The notes under the pieces: model-generated | Told to the model about the DNA's origin: nothing | The model's input: only the letters and a program-made list of their open reading frames with translations | Databases searched by the model: none | Assembly (NCBI GenBank): GCA_009731375.1 | Contig: BJOX01000230.1 | Location: 337,092 to 394,769, forward strand | Direction: 5' to 3' | DNA length: 57,678 nt | Source of the DNA: Paulinella micropora | Taxonomy: Eukaryota; Cercozoa; Imbricatea; Euglyphida | Position numbers and translations under genes: made by a program | Shown here: piece after piece, positions 11,357 through 52,053 of the stretch | Layout: each line of letters begins with the position of its first letter | Position numbering within the stretch: position 1 is the first letter of the stretch

Positions 11357-13528
11357 TTGGCGGTCGTCTGGTCCTTTATAAGGCTCAGGGAATACTTGTG
11401 GGGGTCACGAGATATCGTTGTAAGGACGGATCATCAGAACCTTCTATGGTTAATGACGAATGATTGCACGGGACGGTTGGCCAGATGGCAGGCTTTGCTA
11501 TCGTGCTATGATTTCACCGTCAAATATCTGCCCGGCAAGAAGAACATGGTCGCCGACTCATTGTCTAGGGTTAATTACTCCACGCCATCCGCGTGTCTAG
11601 CTGCTATGCAGCAGATAGAGGAGTTTGAGGATTTAGCTTTGAGGAAGGACGTGAAGGATGTCTTACCAACGAATATGATATTCTATGCTAACAAGGCTCA
11701 CCCGGGGTCTAGCCGGAAGGAGCCTAAGCTAGTAAAAGCTAAAAGGGCGGAATATAGGAGGGTAGTGACGGCTCAGTTGGAACGGGAGGTAGGCCGAGCG
11801 GAGTGTTGTGACGAGCACTTTGCGGAGGAGGCCATGCAACGCCTTAAGGAGTACGAGGCCGATAAGGCCGCGATGCGGGATGGGGATATTAATAAGGCGG
11901 AGCATGAGTGCTACTGTTGCCAGGCACATGCGGCACCGGCCGTCCGAACCTACGTGAAGACCCGGGCGTGGAAACGGCCCTCGAGGCAGAGGAGACCTCA
12001 GTCGAGCCGGTGGAGGCTTCGGAAAGGATGGGGCCGGATTCCAGGCTTTATGAGGGCGTCCAGGTTACTAGAGGACGGGACAGTGCGCATTGCATCTGTG
12101 GAGGCATGGAGACAATGCCAAAGGACCGACGAGGAGTACAAGGACTTGATCCAGTACTTCTTGGCGGAGGATGAGCTGTTGCTGACGGATAAAATCCGGA
12201 CACAGCTCAAGACGTTGGCATGGCGGGATGGCCTCTTATGGTACAAGGTCAAGGCGGCAGAGACGGCCAATAACCCGGAGAGGTGGGTTTTATGGGTCCC
12301 GGCCAAACTAAGACAGATGATTTACGTGGCGTCCGTGGTCCCGTTGGTTAATCACCCGGGGGTGCAGAGGACGCAGTGGATTATCAAAAGAATGTTCTGG
12401 TGGGAAGGGATGGATCGGTTTGTTAAGGAAAGGGTCAAGGGCTGCACGACCTGTCTGATGAACAAGAGGGTCCCTGTGGAGGGGAAGATCCCGGTGGGGA
12501 AGTTTACATTGCTGGAGAGGCTCTTTGAGTTCCTGCATGTAGACCACGTGGGGCCGTTGCCGCCGGTGGGGCCGGCGATGGATAAATTCTTGTTGACTGT
12601 CATCGACAGGGCGAGCAATTACGTGTGGGCGATCCCGGTGCCAGACACAACGGCGGAGACGACAGCCAGGGAGCTGATCGATCGAGTCCTGTGTATGGTG
12701 GGGGTCCCAAAGACGATCTGCTCGGATAAGGGGCCGGCTTTTGACAACGAGCTCATGGAGAGGCTCGCAAAGTTCTACGGGGTTCACTGGCAGTATGTAA
12801 CGCCATACAACCCGAGGGCGAATGGCAAGTTTGAGCGGGTCCATCGACCCCTCAAGTCGGCTCTGAGGGCCTACTGCAAGAAGAGTCAGCTCTTGTGGAA
12901 GGAGGTGGTCCCGAGCTTTGTATTCGCAATGAATGCGATGCCATCGAAAGCGCTTGGGGCGGGGGCGGAATGTAGATCCCCGTACCAGGTGGTGTTTGGA
13001 CAGGAACCGGTGATGCCTCAGCACTTGGTTTACCAGGATGGACCTGGGCTGGCGATGGATGAGGACGAGCTCTGGAGGGTCCGCATGCGTGTTTCAATGG
13101 AGGCGATGCAAGCGGTAAGACAAGCGAGGCTAGCGGAACAGGCTCGCAAGCTGGGCAAGGAGCACTTGGAGCAGGACTTGTCCATGGTGACGTATAAGCC
13201 AGGGGACATTGTCATGTTGTATTACCCACAGGTACCGAAGGGCATATCTTCCAAGATGTTTGCATACTGGAAAGGGCCTTATCAGGTAGTGCAACAGACG
13301 GGGCCTTTTAACTATCGGATCAGAGGCAGGGGGGAGAACAAGATAGTTAATGTTCGACGCCTCATCAAGTACGATCCTTTCCTCATGGAGAACGAGACGC
13401 TCCAAGAAGCGCTCGTCAGGAACAAGGGGGAGTTTCAGGACCCTCCTAAATTGGGAACGGATGAGGAACCCGATAGTGGCAAACCCGGGGACAGGCACGG
13501 AGCTCCGAGGAGGGCACGGGCCCGGTAA
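11357..13528 (+). pseudogene. Ty3/gypsy pol, RNase H end and integrase
   Basis: This continues in the same frame after the TAG. It opens with the end of RNase H (AVVWSFIRLREYLWG, then RTDHQNLLWL). The integrase zinc-binding segment follows with NHPGVQRT and GCTTCLMNKR; the first His of the usual HHCC set is not obvious. The catalytic core shows the DDE residues in LHVDHVGPLP, TICSDKGPAFDNE and NPRANGKFERVHRPL. The C-terminal module has KPGDIVMLYYPQ and YWKGPYQVV, typical of the GPY/F type. I see no chromodomain. The domain order RT-RNase H-integrase places the element in Ty3/gypsy (Metaviridae-type) elements. Confidence 0.87.
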
Positions 13529-13754
13529 TCCCTAAAAAGCCAGAAACCGGGGAAAAGGGGTCAGTATCAAGTCTCAAGCCACCCACGGAGGCGGCTAAGA
13601 GAGCGGCGGAGAATGATCTGATCTATTCTGAACAGGGAAACAGGCTGGGTAAACGTAGAAAAACGGATGTGCAGACGGAGCTGGAGGAGCCGGTGGTGGC
13701 CTCGCAGGTGCAAGTCCAGCACAAGAATGAAAGGAGGGTAATAAGGTACTGGGA

Positions 13755-14243
13755 ATGACGTGGGTATTGGATCAGTTCTATCTGGTCAGGCCCCCAACCA
13801 GATTCGTTACCAAGGGAGATAAGGATGTCCTCTTTGTGATGAAGGTGGTGGGACTGGCTAAGGACTCGAGAAAGACTCGATCGTCGGAGAGTGCGCTTAG
13901 GAACCTTCCGCCTATGCTACAGTTTTACCGGTCTTGGGATAAGGACACGGTGGAAAACCGGATGTACCGCGAGTATGTCCCGGTGTGGTGGGACTCTGCA
14001 AACAGGGAAGTTTGGGATGCTAAGATAGATCCGGCCACACGGAAGTGTGACAAGGATCACGAGGCATGGACAATATCGGCGTGGCCGAGGGGAGTGTTGG
14101 ATTACCCCTTCGAGCTGCACGACGGACAGATCCCGCAGAAGATATGGGACGTGCTCAAGGAGGGCGGGGTGGACTTGAGGCCGATCGGAGATGCACACGC
14201 GACGGAGACGGTGTGTGGGAAGAAACACCAGAGCCTGAAGTAA
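13755..14243 (+). CDS. Accessory ORF downstream of integrase, unknown function
   Basis: A 162-codon frame starts at an ATG just after a stop and lies between integrase and the 3' LTR. It contains GDKDVLFVMKVVGLAKD, a Trp-rich middle (YVPVWWDSANREVWDAK) and WPRGVLDYPFELHDGQIPQK near the end. I see no signal peptide or membrane helix, so an envelope protein is unlikely. Base composition matches pol. The position is that of the extra 3' ORFs some plant and algal gypsy elements carry. I do not recognise the family. It is the only intact-looking frame of its size in the element's 3' part. Confidence 0.5.
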   Translation: MTWVLDQFYLVRPPTRFVTKGDKDVLFVMKVVGLAKDSRKTRSSESALRNLPPMLQFYRSWDKDTVENRMYREYVPVWWDSANREVWDAKIDPATRKCDKDHEAWTISAWPRGVLDYPFELHDGQIPQKIWDVLKEGGVDLRPIGDAHATETVCGKKHQSLK

Positions 14244-14256
14244 CGGGATTCTGATC

Positions 14257-14268
14257 GGGGGGGAGGGA
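14257..14268 (+). promoter_or_regulatory. Polypurine tract candidate
   Basis: GGGGGGGAGGGA directly follows the accessory ORF. Plus-strand DNA priming in LTR elements starts at such a tract, and the 3' LTR begins right after it. That would place the true LTR start near 14269, about 380 bases upstream of the part shared with the left copy. Confidence 0.5.
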
Positions 14269-14327
14269 CGTTGGGCGCACATTGACCATACGTGTGGGGA
14301 AATTATGTACTGAGGGGCCTACTCAAC

Positions 14328-14333
14328 TATAAA
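14328..14333 (+). promoter_or_regulatory. TATA box candidate in U3
   Basis: TATAAA lies about 60 bases after the polypurine tract, in the part of the downstream LTR that is missing from the left copy. It is a plausible element promoter. No start site can be read from sequence alone. Confidence 0.35.
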
Positions 14334-14644
14334 GCTTAACGGACGCAGTACAAGGGGGGAACTCGACGAGAAGTCCATCGTCGTTTTAAGATTTGGACTT
14401 TGGGATTCGGTCAATTCGAATCTCCTGCCAAGATTTAACAAATTAGCAGACTATGGGACTGTGACTTCGGGAAAATCGCGCGTGTAGGGAAGAGGACGTG
14501 ACCTTTCCGAGAGTTAGTTCACGATCTTCGGGCAATATTAAATCTTGGAACTTAGCCCACATGAAGCACAAGCAATGTTATAATCTGTTGGATGGCTCTT
14601 GGTATGATTATATCGAGGGTTGAGCATGGATGGCTCTACATATA

Positions 14645-15896
14645 TATATATATATATATATATCCATATTTCCTTAGCCATGAATCTTGATCTCATGCGT
14701 CTTTCTTTCACTCCCTTCTCGTTTTCTTCAAGCCTGAGTCAACTTTCGCCTCTTTGTTAATATCACCGGCTTCTATTATTATTCTCTGATATTAATGCTG
14801 AAGATTAGTAAAAATGTTTCTCATTTCTACTAGTGGCATTTTTCTAGAATATTCAACGGCGGTTTCAAAATTCCGTATGGTCTTGCCATGCCTACTAATA
14901 GTAACGACACTCAAGTTGCCACAACAACAATAGTAACGACACTCAAGTTGCCTACTAATAGTAACGACACTCAAGTTGCGTCAACAACGACACTTAAGTT
15001 GCCACAACAACAATAAGTTGACACTCAAGTTATGGGTGGGGTTTTGATCGGAGGTAGTTCTAGCAACCATGCTTGGTGTACGCACTTGCACATGTGGCAA
15101 CGTTTTGCAAGAGGCACGAGAGGTGGTTGGGACTGCGGAATAACCTCTGCTTAGTGTAATCTTGCTTTCAGGAGCTCCATCGGTGGCCCCTATAATCAGT
15201 CGAGAGACTGTAACACCCACTGTATACTACATCGTTTTTACGCTATTGGTTTTTACGGGAATTCACTCTTGGAAGTGATTCCTTGTTGTTAAATGTATTT
15301 TAAGATGAATTCTTATTACAATTCCGGTTTGGAACAATACTTCCGGTTTTAATGTTATTTTAGGAGAAAGGAATATGAGGATAAGCTTGGAAGCTTAAAT
15401 CCCATAGAGCCTTAAAACCTATATTTTACACTTAACCGTATACCGGAGTGGTGAAGGTTTTTAGGATGCAAATTACACAAAGCTGTAGCATCCATATGGA
15501 ATAATCTCCCACATTAATAGCGTTAACCCGATCCTTTTATTGCGATTGTAGTAACCATTTAAAGTTATGTATTATTTTCATGGAATTTCCGTGAAATTTA
15601 GCAGTTTTTCCCGTGACTGGGAAGTATGGCTGAATAAGGGAAATTGCACTTATGAGTTGTTGTTTTGGCATTTGTGCAGGTTACGGACGTAACGCATCGT
15701 GTCAGTTGACACGTGTCAAAGGGACACTCAGTTTTTAGCGGTTTTTTCCCTTTGGCTTGTTGTTTGGGTTCAAAACTGGCTTCCCTTTCTACTCTTGAAG
15801 TGGAAGTAAGCCTTGAACCAGTTGTGTTCACTTTTATTATTAAATTCTAATTTTTACTTTGAGCTCGTAAGGGTTAAGACTACCTGTCTTAATACA
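14645..15896 (+). repeat. Right long terminal repeat of the Ty3/gypsy element
   Basis: This matches 7051-8281 over 1231 bases with about six substitutions. It ends in TTAATACA, a plausible CA terminus. If the LTR starts after the polypurine tract, the full LTR is 14269-15896, about 1.63 kb. The near identity of the two copies means a recent insertion, or later gene conversion. Confidence 0.8.
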
Positions 15897-16317
15897 GCAC
15901 AGACGGAGGAATCTAAGTCTAAGATGAAAAAGCTCTATGCCTCTGGAGGTGGTTTTCGTACTTCCTCATCGAAAACTCACTCTGGATCTCACTCGAAGTG
16001 ACTCCATAACAGTCAATCTCATGGGGAACCAGACAGGAAAGGCACCTCTGCGTGAGGGATGCTTTAATTGTCATGGGGACCATCAGATCAGGATTTGTAT
16101 CGTCCCTTGTAACCTCCCTGAATGCCCACGAGATGGGCATGTCCCAGTCAACTGCCCTGTAAGAAAGAAGGCAGCTAGAATAGTTAACTTAGCTAAAGGA
16201 GTAGGAGAGCTGAGTCTAACTAAAACGAATAAGACTAAGGAGAGCAGTAAAGTGACGAGAAAGATGAGACGGCAGAAGAAGGACGGAAGGGGAAGGAAGG
16301 AAAGTCCAGAGGTCTAG
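15897..16317 (+). pseudogene. Gag-like zinc-knuckle remnant outside the LTR element
   Basis: Just beyond the right LTR one frame reads MKKLYASGGGFRTSSSK and stops. A second frame then reads EGCFNCHGDHQIRIC, a CX2CX3HX4C zinc knuckle, followed by a second Cys/His cluster (CNLPECPRDGHVPVNC) and a Lys-rich tail ending at 16317. CCHC knuckles are typical of retroelement Gag. The frame change and the position outside the LTRs suggest a remnant of another retroelement that the gypsy element landed in or near. Confidence 0.5.
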
Positions 16318-45933
<29,616 letters not shown>

Positions 45934-45956
45934 CTGATATATATATATATATATGT

Positions 45957-46001
<45 letters not shown>

Positions 46002-46053
46002 GGAATGCATGTTCGAACTCAAGAGAGAAGGGAGGATAGACAAATAGACAGAC

Positions 46054-46130
<77 letters not shown>
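45934..46130. repeat. TA, GA and GATA arrays upstream of E1
   Basis: TA at 45938-45953, GA at 45962-45999, about 40 unique bases, then GATA to 46130. No start codon in frame with E1 is visible without another splice. Confidence 0.7.
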
Positions 46131-46133
<3 letters not shown>

Positions 46134-46421
46134 GAGATATCGACTAATGTCAGAAAAAAGGAGCTTCTGATTTCGTCAACCAAGGAAGTCTGTGGGTAAA
46201 GTATTAACCCGATGCCCAGCTAAGCCGTGATGTTTGCACGGAAGGGACTGATACAGGCGATACCAAAGCTCCCTAGTACCAGGCGGGGCCAGGGCTCGTT
46301 CCATAAGCGCNNNNNNNNNNGAACAGGATTGTGCTTCCCGTCGCTATTTCGGCATGTGACTTATAGGCGTATGGCTAGGCACACATAAGGCACCCCACCA
46401 CGGGCCCAGCACACCCACACC
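46131..46421 (-). mobile_element. Family C retroposon, truncated copy with 10-N gap
   Basis: Minus orientation, from GGTGTGGGTGTG (46421) to the constant CGATATCTCATC end at 46131 and TATC units. N run 46311-46320. Confidence 0.8.
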
Positions 46422-46495
<74 letters not shown>

Positions 46496-46524
46496 TTAGA
46501 TAGATAGTTAGATAGATAGTTAGT

Positions 46525-46555
<31 letters not shown>

Positions 46556-46618
46556 GTAGATAGGTAGGTAGGTAGACAGACAGACAGACAGACAGACAGA
46601 TAGATAGATGGATAGATG

Positions 46619-46697
<79 letters not shown>

Positions 46698-46770
46698 GAG
46701 NNNNNNNNNNTAAATAGGTAGGTAGGTAGGTAGGTAGGTAGGTAGGTAGATAGATAGGTAGGTAGGAAGG

Positions 46771-46843
<73 letters not shown>

Positions 46844-46846
46844 TTT

Positions 46847-46881
<35 letters not shown>

Positions 46882-46957
46882 GGATAGATAGATAGATAGA
46901 TAGATATAGATATAGATAGATAGATAGATAGACAGATAGGTAGGTAGGTAGACAGAC

Positions 46958-47031
<74 letters not shown>

Positions 47032-47046
47032 GTAGATAGATAGATA
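46422..47046. repeat. GATA/GTAG/GACA arrays
   Basis: Long GATA blocks with GTAG and GACA interruptions and a 10-N gap at 46701-46710. No other content seen. Confidence 0.95.
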
Positions 47047-47125
47047 GGTGTGAGTGTACGAAGCTCTGCTGTGGAGAGGGCGGGGGGTGGGTGCAGTGGA
47101 TGGATAGATAGATAGACAGACAGAC

Positions 47126-47195
<70 letters not shown>

Positions 47196-47800
47196 GTAGA
47201 TAGATAGATGAGCTTGGTTAGATAGATAGGTAGGTAGATAGAAAGATGGTTAGGTAGATAGCTGGGAGTGTTACGAAGCTTTGTTGAGGGGAGCGTGGGA
47301 GAGGGTGCAGTGGCTAGAAAGATGGATCAGCTTAGTTAGATAGGTAGATAGGTAGATGGATAGGTAATGGCTGGGAGTGTTACGAAGCTTTGTTGAGGGG
47401 AGCTTGGGGGAGGGTGCAGTGGATAGAAAGATAGCTAAGCTTAGTTAGATAGGTAGATAGAGAGATGGATAGGTAGATAGCTGGGAGTGTTACGAAGCTT
47501 TGTTGAGGGGAGCTTGGGGGAGGGTGCAGTGGATAGAAAGATGGATCAAGCTTAGTTAGATAGATAGATAGAGAGATGGATAGGTAGATAGCTGGGAGTG
47601 TTACGAAGCTTTATTGAGGGGAGCGTGGGGGAGGGTGCAGTGGATAGAAAGATGGATAAAGATTAGTTAGATAGGTAGATAGAGAGATGGATAGGTAGAT
47701 AGCTGGGAGTGTTACGAAGCTTTGTTGAGGGGAGCGTGGGGGAGGGTGCAGTGGGCCCTTGACAGCTAATACATCCTTCAAAACAACACGGCGACACACA
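47047..47800 (+). repeat. Tandem exon-like cassettes, about seven copies
   Basis: A cassette of about 55 bp starting CTGGGAGTGTTACGAAGC and containing GGGGAGCGTGGGGGAGGGTG repeats with roughly 110-bp spacing (near 47047, 47265, 47370, 47480, 47590 and 47700) between GATA and GTAG units. On the plus strand one frame reads [20 protein letters not shown], preceded by TAG like an acceptor. I do not recognise the protein. The pattern matches acceptor-half shards of a plus-strand exon. Confidence 0.5.
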
Positions 47801-47806
47801 TGGAAA

Positions 47807-47902
<96 letters not shown>

Positions 47903-47975
47903 ATCTATCTATATCTATCTATCTATAGATAGATGCAGAGCTGATAGACCAAACATATCGATCTATCTATCTATC

Positions 47976-48034
<59 letters not shown>

Positions 48035-48044
48035 CTATCTTCAG
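47801..48044. repeat. (ATCT)n arrays
   Basis: ATCT units interrupted at about 47932-47960 by a short piece (CTGATAGACCAAACATATC) also found at the end of the E20-type sequence at 52086 and at 18165. Confidence 0.9.
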
Positions 48045-48114
48045 TGGGGGAGCGTGGGGGTGGGTGCAGTGTGCAATTGACAGCCAAAACCTCCAAACAA
48101 AGACAGCAAACACA
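48045..48114 (+). pseudogene. Exon-like piece, donor end of the 47-kb cassette
   Basis: Plus-strand frame [20 protein letters not shown] followed by NT and a donor ACA|GTAGGT. The first half repeats the [12 protein letters not shown] of the cassettes at 47 kb, so together they outline one exon of an unknown protein. The neighbouring copy at 47745 has TAA where this has CAA. Confidence 0.4.
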
Positions 48115-48535
48115 GTAGGTAGGTAGGTAGGTAGATAGGTAGGAAGGTAGGTAGATAGGTAGGTAGGTAGGTAGGTAGTTTCTGTGCACACAAAGGGAGA
48201 GGTTAGATAGGTAGGTAGGTAGGTAGGTAGGAAGGTAGGTAGGTAGGTAGGTAGTTTCTGTGCACACAAAGGGAGAGGTTAGATAGGTAGGTAGGTAGGT
48301 AGGTAGGTAGGTAGCTAGGTAGGAAGGTAGGAAGGTAGGTAGGTAGGTAGGTAGTTTCTGTGCACACAAAGGGAGAGGTTAGATAGGTAGGTAGGTAGGT
48401 AGGTAGGTAGGTAGGAAGGTAGGTAGGTAGGTAGGAAGGTAGGTAGTTTCTGTGCACACAAAGGGAGAGGTTCGATAGGTAGGTAGGTAGGTAGGTAGGT
48501 AGGTAGTTTCTGTAAACACAAACACAGAATGATGA
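48115..48535. repeat. (GTAG)n array with five copies of an acceptor-like cassette
   Basis: Near 48178, 48254, 48352, 48446 and 48506 the GTAG array is broken by TTTCTGTGCACACAAAGGGA plus GAGG. In minus orientation it reads CCTCTCCCTTTGTGTGCACAG followed by AAAC, which looks like a pyrimidine tract and acceptor. Confidence 0.85.
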
Positions 48536-49196
48536 GGTACGATGAGATAAGATACGATATGAAATGAAAAGATAAGATAAGACAAGATAAGACAAAAGAT
48601 AAGATAAGATAAGATAAGATAAGATAAGATAAGATAAGATAAGATAAAGATAAAGATAAAGATGAAGATAAAGATAAAGATAAAGAATAAGATAAGATAA
48701 GATAAGATAAGATAAAGATAAAGATAAAGATGAAGATAAAGATAAAGATAAAGATAAAGATAAAGGTAAAGATAAAGATAAAGATAAAGATAAAGATAAA
48801 GGTAAAGATTCAGATAAAGATAAAGATAAAGATTCAGATAAAGATTCAGATAAAGATTCAGATAAAGGTAAAGATAAAGATAAAGATAAAGATAAAGATA
48901 AAGGTAAAGATAAAGGTAAAATTAAGGATAAAGATAAAGGTAAAGATGAAGATAAAGATAAAGATAAAGATAAAGATAAAGATAAAGGTAAAGATCAAGA
49001 TCAAGATCAAGATCAAGATAAGATAAGATAAGATAAGATAAGATAAGATAAGATAAGATAAGATAAGATAAGATAAGATAAGATAAGATAAGATAAGATA
49101 AGATAAGATAAGATAAGATAAGATAAGATTAGATAAGATTAGATAGGATAGGATAGGATAGGATAGGATAGGATAGGATAAGATAGGATAAGATAA

Positions 49197-49234
<38 letters not shown>

Positions 49235-49286
49235 CCTGTCTACCTATCTATCTATCTATACATACATAGATACAAACATACGTACA
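48536..49286. repeat. (GATAA)n, (AAAGAT)n and (GGATA)n arrays
   Basis: Five- and six-base units make Lys/Ile frames only. ATCT and ACAT units follow at 49200-49285. Confidence 0.95.
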
Positions 49287-49334
49287 TACCGAAGAAGTGC
49301 GTGAGCGATCCCATAGATAGAAGATGCCAATCCA
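49287..49334 (-). pseudogene. Exon-like piece with donor, hydrophobic exon
   Basis: In minus orientation: TGTTGGATTGGCATCTTCTA and onward, frame [16 protein letters not shown], donor TCG|GTATGT. It overlaps the right part of the piece at 50625-50690. Confidence 0.4.
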
Positions 49335-49337
49335 ACA

Positions 49338-49412
<75 letters not shown>

Positions 49413-49417
49413 CCTAC

Positions 49418-49460
<43 letters not shown>
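49335..49460. repeat. (ATCT)n array
   Basis: ATCT/CTAC units up to a family C element. Confidence 0.95.
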
Positions 49461-49461
<1 letters not shown>

Positions 49462-49936
49462 TACTGGGCCCTCTGTAATGGAGGTGGGAGCTCGTTCTGC
49501 AAGGGGCGCTTATGGAACGAGCCCTGGCCCCGCCTGGTACTAGGGAGCTTTGGTATCGCCTGTATCAGTCCCGTCCGTGCAAACATCACGGCTTAGCTGG
49601 GCATCGGGTCAATACTTTACAGACTTCCTTGGTTGACGAAATCAGAAGCTCCTTTTTTTCTGACATTAGTCGATATCTCATCAGTTGATCTCATCACTTA
49701 CTCCACGAAGTGAACCAAGGCCACTTGAGGTGTCACTGACCCTCCCTTGGGCTTGATGTTTTGAAATGGGTGCCATCTGTCGACAGACAGAGAATTAGGG
49801 GATGGTGTGGGTGTGCTGGGCCCGTGGTGGGGTGCCTTATGTGTGCCTAGCCATACGCCTATAAGTCACATGCCGAAATAGCGACGGGAAGCACAATCCT
49901 GTTCCCTCAGGGTGCCCTTTCTCGCTTGTTGAGCCC
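49461..49936 (+). mobile_element. Family C retroposon, head-to-tail dimer junction
   Basis: In plus orientation a 5'-truncated unit (from TTACTGGGCCCTCTG) runs to the end CGATATCTCATC at about 49682 and continues without a TATC tail into the start of a second unit (AGTTGATCTCATCACTTACT), which is lost in the N run 49937-50466. Confidence 0.8.
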
Positions 49937-50466
49937 NNNNNNNNNNNNNNNNNNNNNNNNNNNNNNNNNNNNNNNNNNNNNNNNNNNNNNNNNNNNNNNN
50001 NNNNNNNNNNNNNNNNNNNNNNNNNNNNNNNNNNNNNNNNNNNNNNNNNNNNNNNNNNNNNNNNNNNNNNNNNNNNNNNNNNNNNNNNNNNNNNNNNNNN
50101 NNNNNNNNNNNNNNNNNNNNNNNNNNNNNNNNNNNNNNNNNNNNNNNNNNNNNNNNNNNNNNNNNNNNNNNNNNNNNNNNNNNNNNNNNNNNNNNNNNNN
50201 NNNNNNNNNNNNNNNNNNNNNNNNNNNNNNNNNNNNNNNNNNNNNNNNNNNNNNNNNNNNNNNNNNNNNNNNNNNNNNNNNNNNNNNNNNNNNNNNNNNN
50301 NNNNNNNNNNNNNNNNNNNNNNNNNNNNNNNNNNNNNNNNNNNNNNNNNNNNNNNNNNNNNNNNNNNNNNNNNNNNNNNNNNNNNNNNNNNNNNNNNNNN
50401 NNNNNNNNNNNNNNNNNNNNNNNNNNNNNNNNNNNNNNNNNNNNNNNNNNNNNNNNNNNNNNNNNN
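49937..50466. other. Assembly gap
   Basis: 530 N. Confidence 0.99.
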
Positions 50467-50467
50467 C

Positions 50468-50514
<47 letters not shown>

Positions 50515-50532
50515 TGTGTGGTGTGTGTGTGT

Positions 50533-50566
<34 letters not shown>

Positions 50567-50624
50567 GTTTTTAATGGTCATTTTAGTTTTTGTTTTTGGT
50601 TGTGTTTTTTTATTTTCTGCAATC
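50467..50624. repeat. Poly-A and (GTT)n
   Basis: About 42 A, then GT/GTT units. The nearby sequence is AT-rich. No gene is seen. Confidence 0.85.
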
Positions 50625-50690
50625 CCATAGATAGAAGATACCAATCCAACACAGACTGAAGATGATCCAACCCCACTGCACAGGAAAGAT
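50625..50690 (-). pseudogene. Exon-like piece with acceptor, hydrophobic exon
   Basis: In minus orientation: acceptor CCTGTGCAG, then the frame [18 protein letters not shown], a membrane-helix-like peptide. Together with 49287-49334 it outlines an exon [20 protein letters not shown] plus RTSS. Related plus-strand pieces lie at 52930 and 53650-54300. I do not recognise the protein. Confidence 0.45.
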
Positions 50691-50733
<43 letters not shown>

Positions 50734-50779
50734 CAGATAGATAGATAGATAGATAGATGGATAGATAGATGGATAGATG

Positions 50780-50812
<33 letters not shown>

Positions 50813-50837
50813 GTAGATAGGTAGATAGGTAGATAGG

Positions 50838-50886
<49 letters not shown>

Positions 50887-50903
50887 GGATAGATAGATAG
50901 ATG
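50691..50903. repeat. GATA/GTAG array
   Basis: GATA and GTAG units leading into a family C copy. Confidence 0.95.
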
Positions 50904-51074
50904 AAATATCGACTAATGTCAGAAAAAAGGAGCTTCTGATTTCGTCAACCAGGAAGTCTGTGGGTAAAGTATTAACCCGATGCCCAGCTAAGCCGTGATG
51001 TTTGCACGGAAGGGACTGATACAGGCAATACCAAAGCTTCCTAGTACCAGGCGGGGCCAGGGCTCGTTCCATAA
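50904..51074 (-). mobile_element. Family C retroposon fragment, cut by gap
   Basis: The last 170 bases of family C in minus orientation, up to the N run 51075-51157. It matches 51287-51456 almost exactly. Confidence 0.8.
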
Positions 51075-51157
51075 NNNNNNNNNNNNNNNNNNNNNNNNNN
51101 NNNNNNNNNNNNNNNNNNNNNNNNNNNNNNNNNNNNNNNNNNNNNNNNNNNNNNNNN

Positions 51158-51165
51158 GATAGATG

Positions 51166-51258
<93 letters not shown>

Positions 51259-51284
51259 GTAGATAGATAGATAGATAGATAGAT
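51158..51284. repeat. GATA array
   Basis: GATA units between two family C copies. Confidence 0.95.
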
Positions 51285-51865
51285 GAAATATCGACTAATG
51301 TCAGAAAAAAGGAGCTTCTGATTTCGTCAACCAGGAAGTCTGTGGGTAAAGTATTAACCCGATGCCCAGCTAAGCCGTGATGTTTGCACGGAAGGGACTG
51401 ATACAGGCAATACCAAAGCTTCCTAGTACCAGGCGGGGCCAGGGCTCGTTCCATAAAGCGCCCCTTGCAGAACGAGCTCCCACCTCCATTACAGAGGGCC
51501 CAGTAAGCAGATGGAGTTTCGAGACTGTTCGACAGTCTAGTATAAACCGACAGAGCACTGTGGGTTTTATTCCGGGCTCAACAAGCGAGAAAGGGCACCC
51601 TGAGGGAACAGGATTGTGCTTCCCGTCGCTATTTCGGCATGTGACTCATAGGCGTATGGCTAGGCACACATAAGGCACCCCACCACGGGCCCAGCACACC
51701 CACACCATCCCCTAATTCTCTGTCTGTCGACAGATGGCACCCATTTCAAAACATCAAGCCCAAGGGGGGGTCAGTGACACCTCAAGTGGCCTTGGTTCAC
51801 TTCGTGGAGTAAGTGATGAGATCAACTGATGAAATATCGACTAATATCAGAAAAAAGGAGCTTCT

Positions 51866-51868
<3 letters not shown>
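51285..51868 (-). mobile_element. Family C retroposon, full unit with terminal overlap
   Basis: Minus orientation, complete 543-bp unit plus about 40 bases of repeated end (51830-51868). This is the best copy for defining the consensus. Confidence 0.85.
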
Positions 51869-51922
<54 letters not shown>

Positions 51923-51931
51923 GTAGATAGG

Positions 51932-51976
<45 letters not shown>

Positions 51977-51985
51977 GGATGGATG

Positions 51986-52053
<68 letters not shown>

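Noticed and set aside
12308-13024. 238-codon minus-strand frame opposite integrase
   Set aside because: It is a shadow of the plus-strand integrase, which has the catalytic motifs. GC-rich coding DNA often leaves the opposite strand open.
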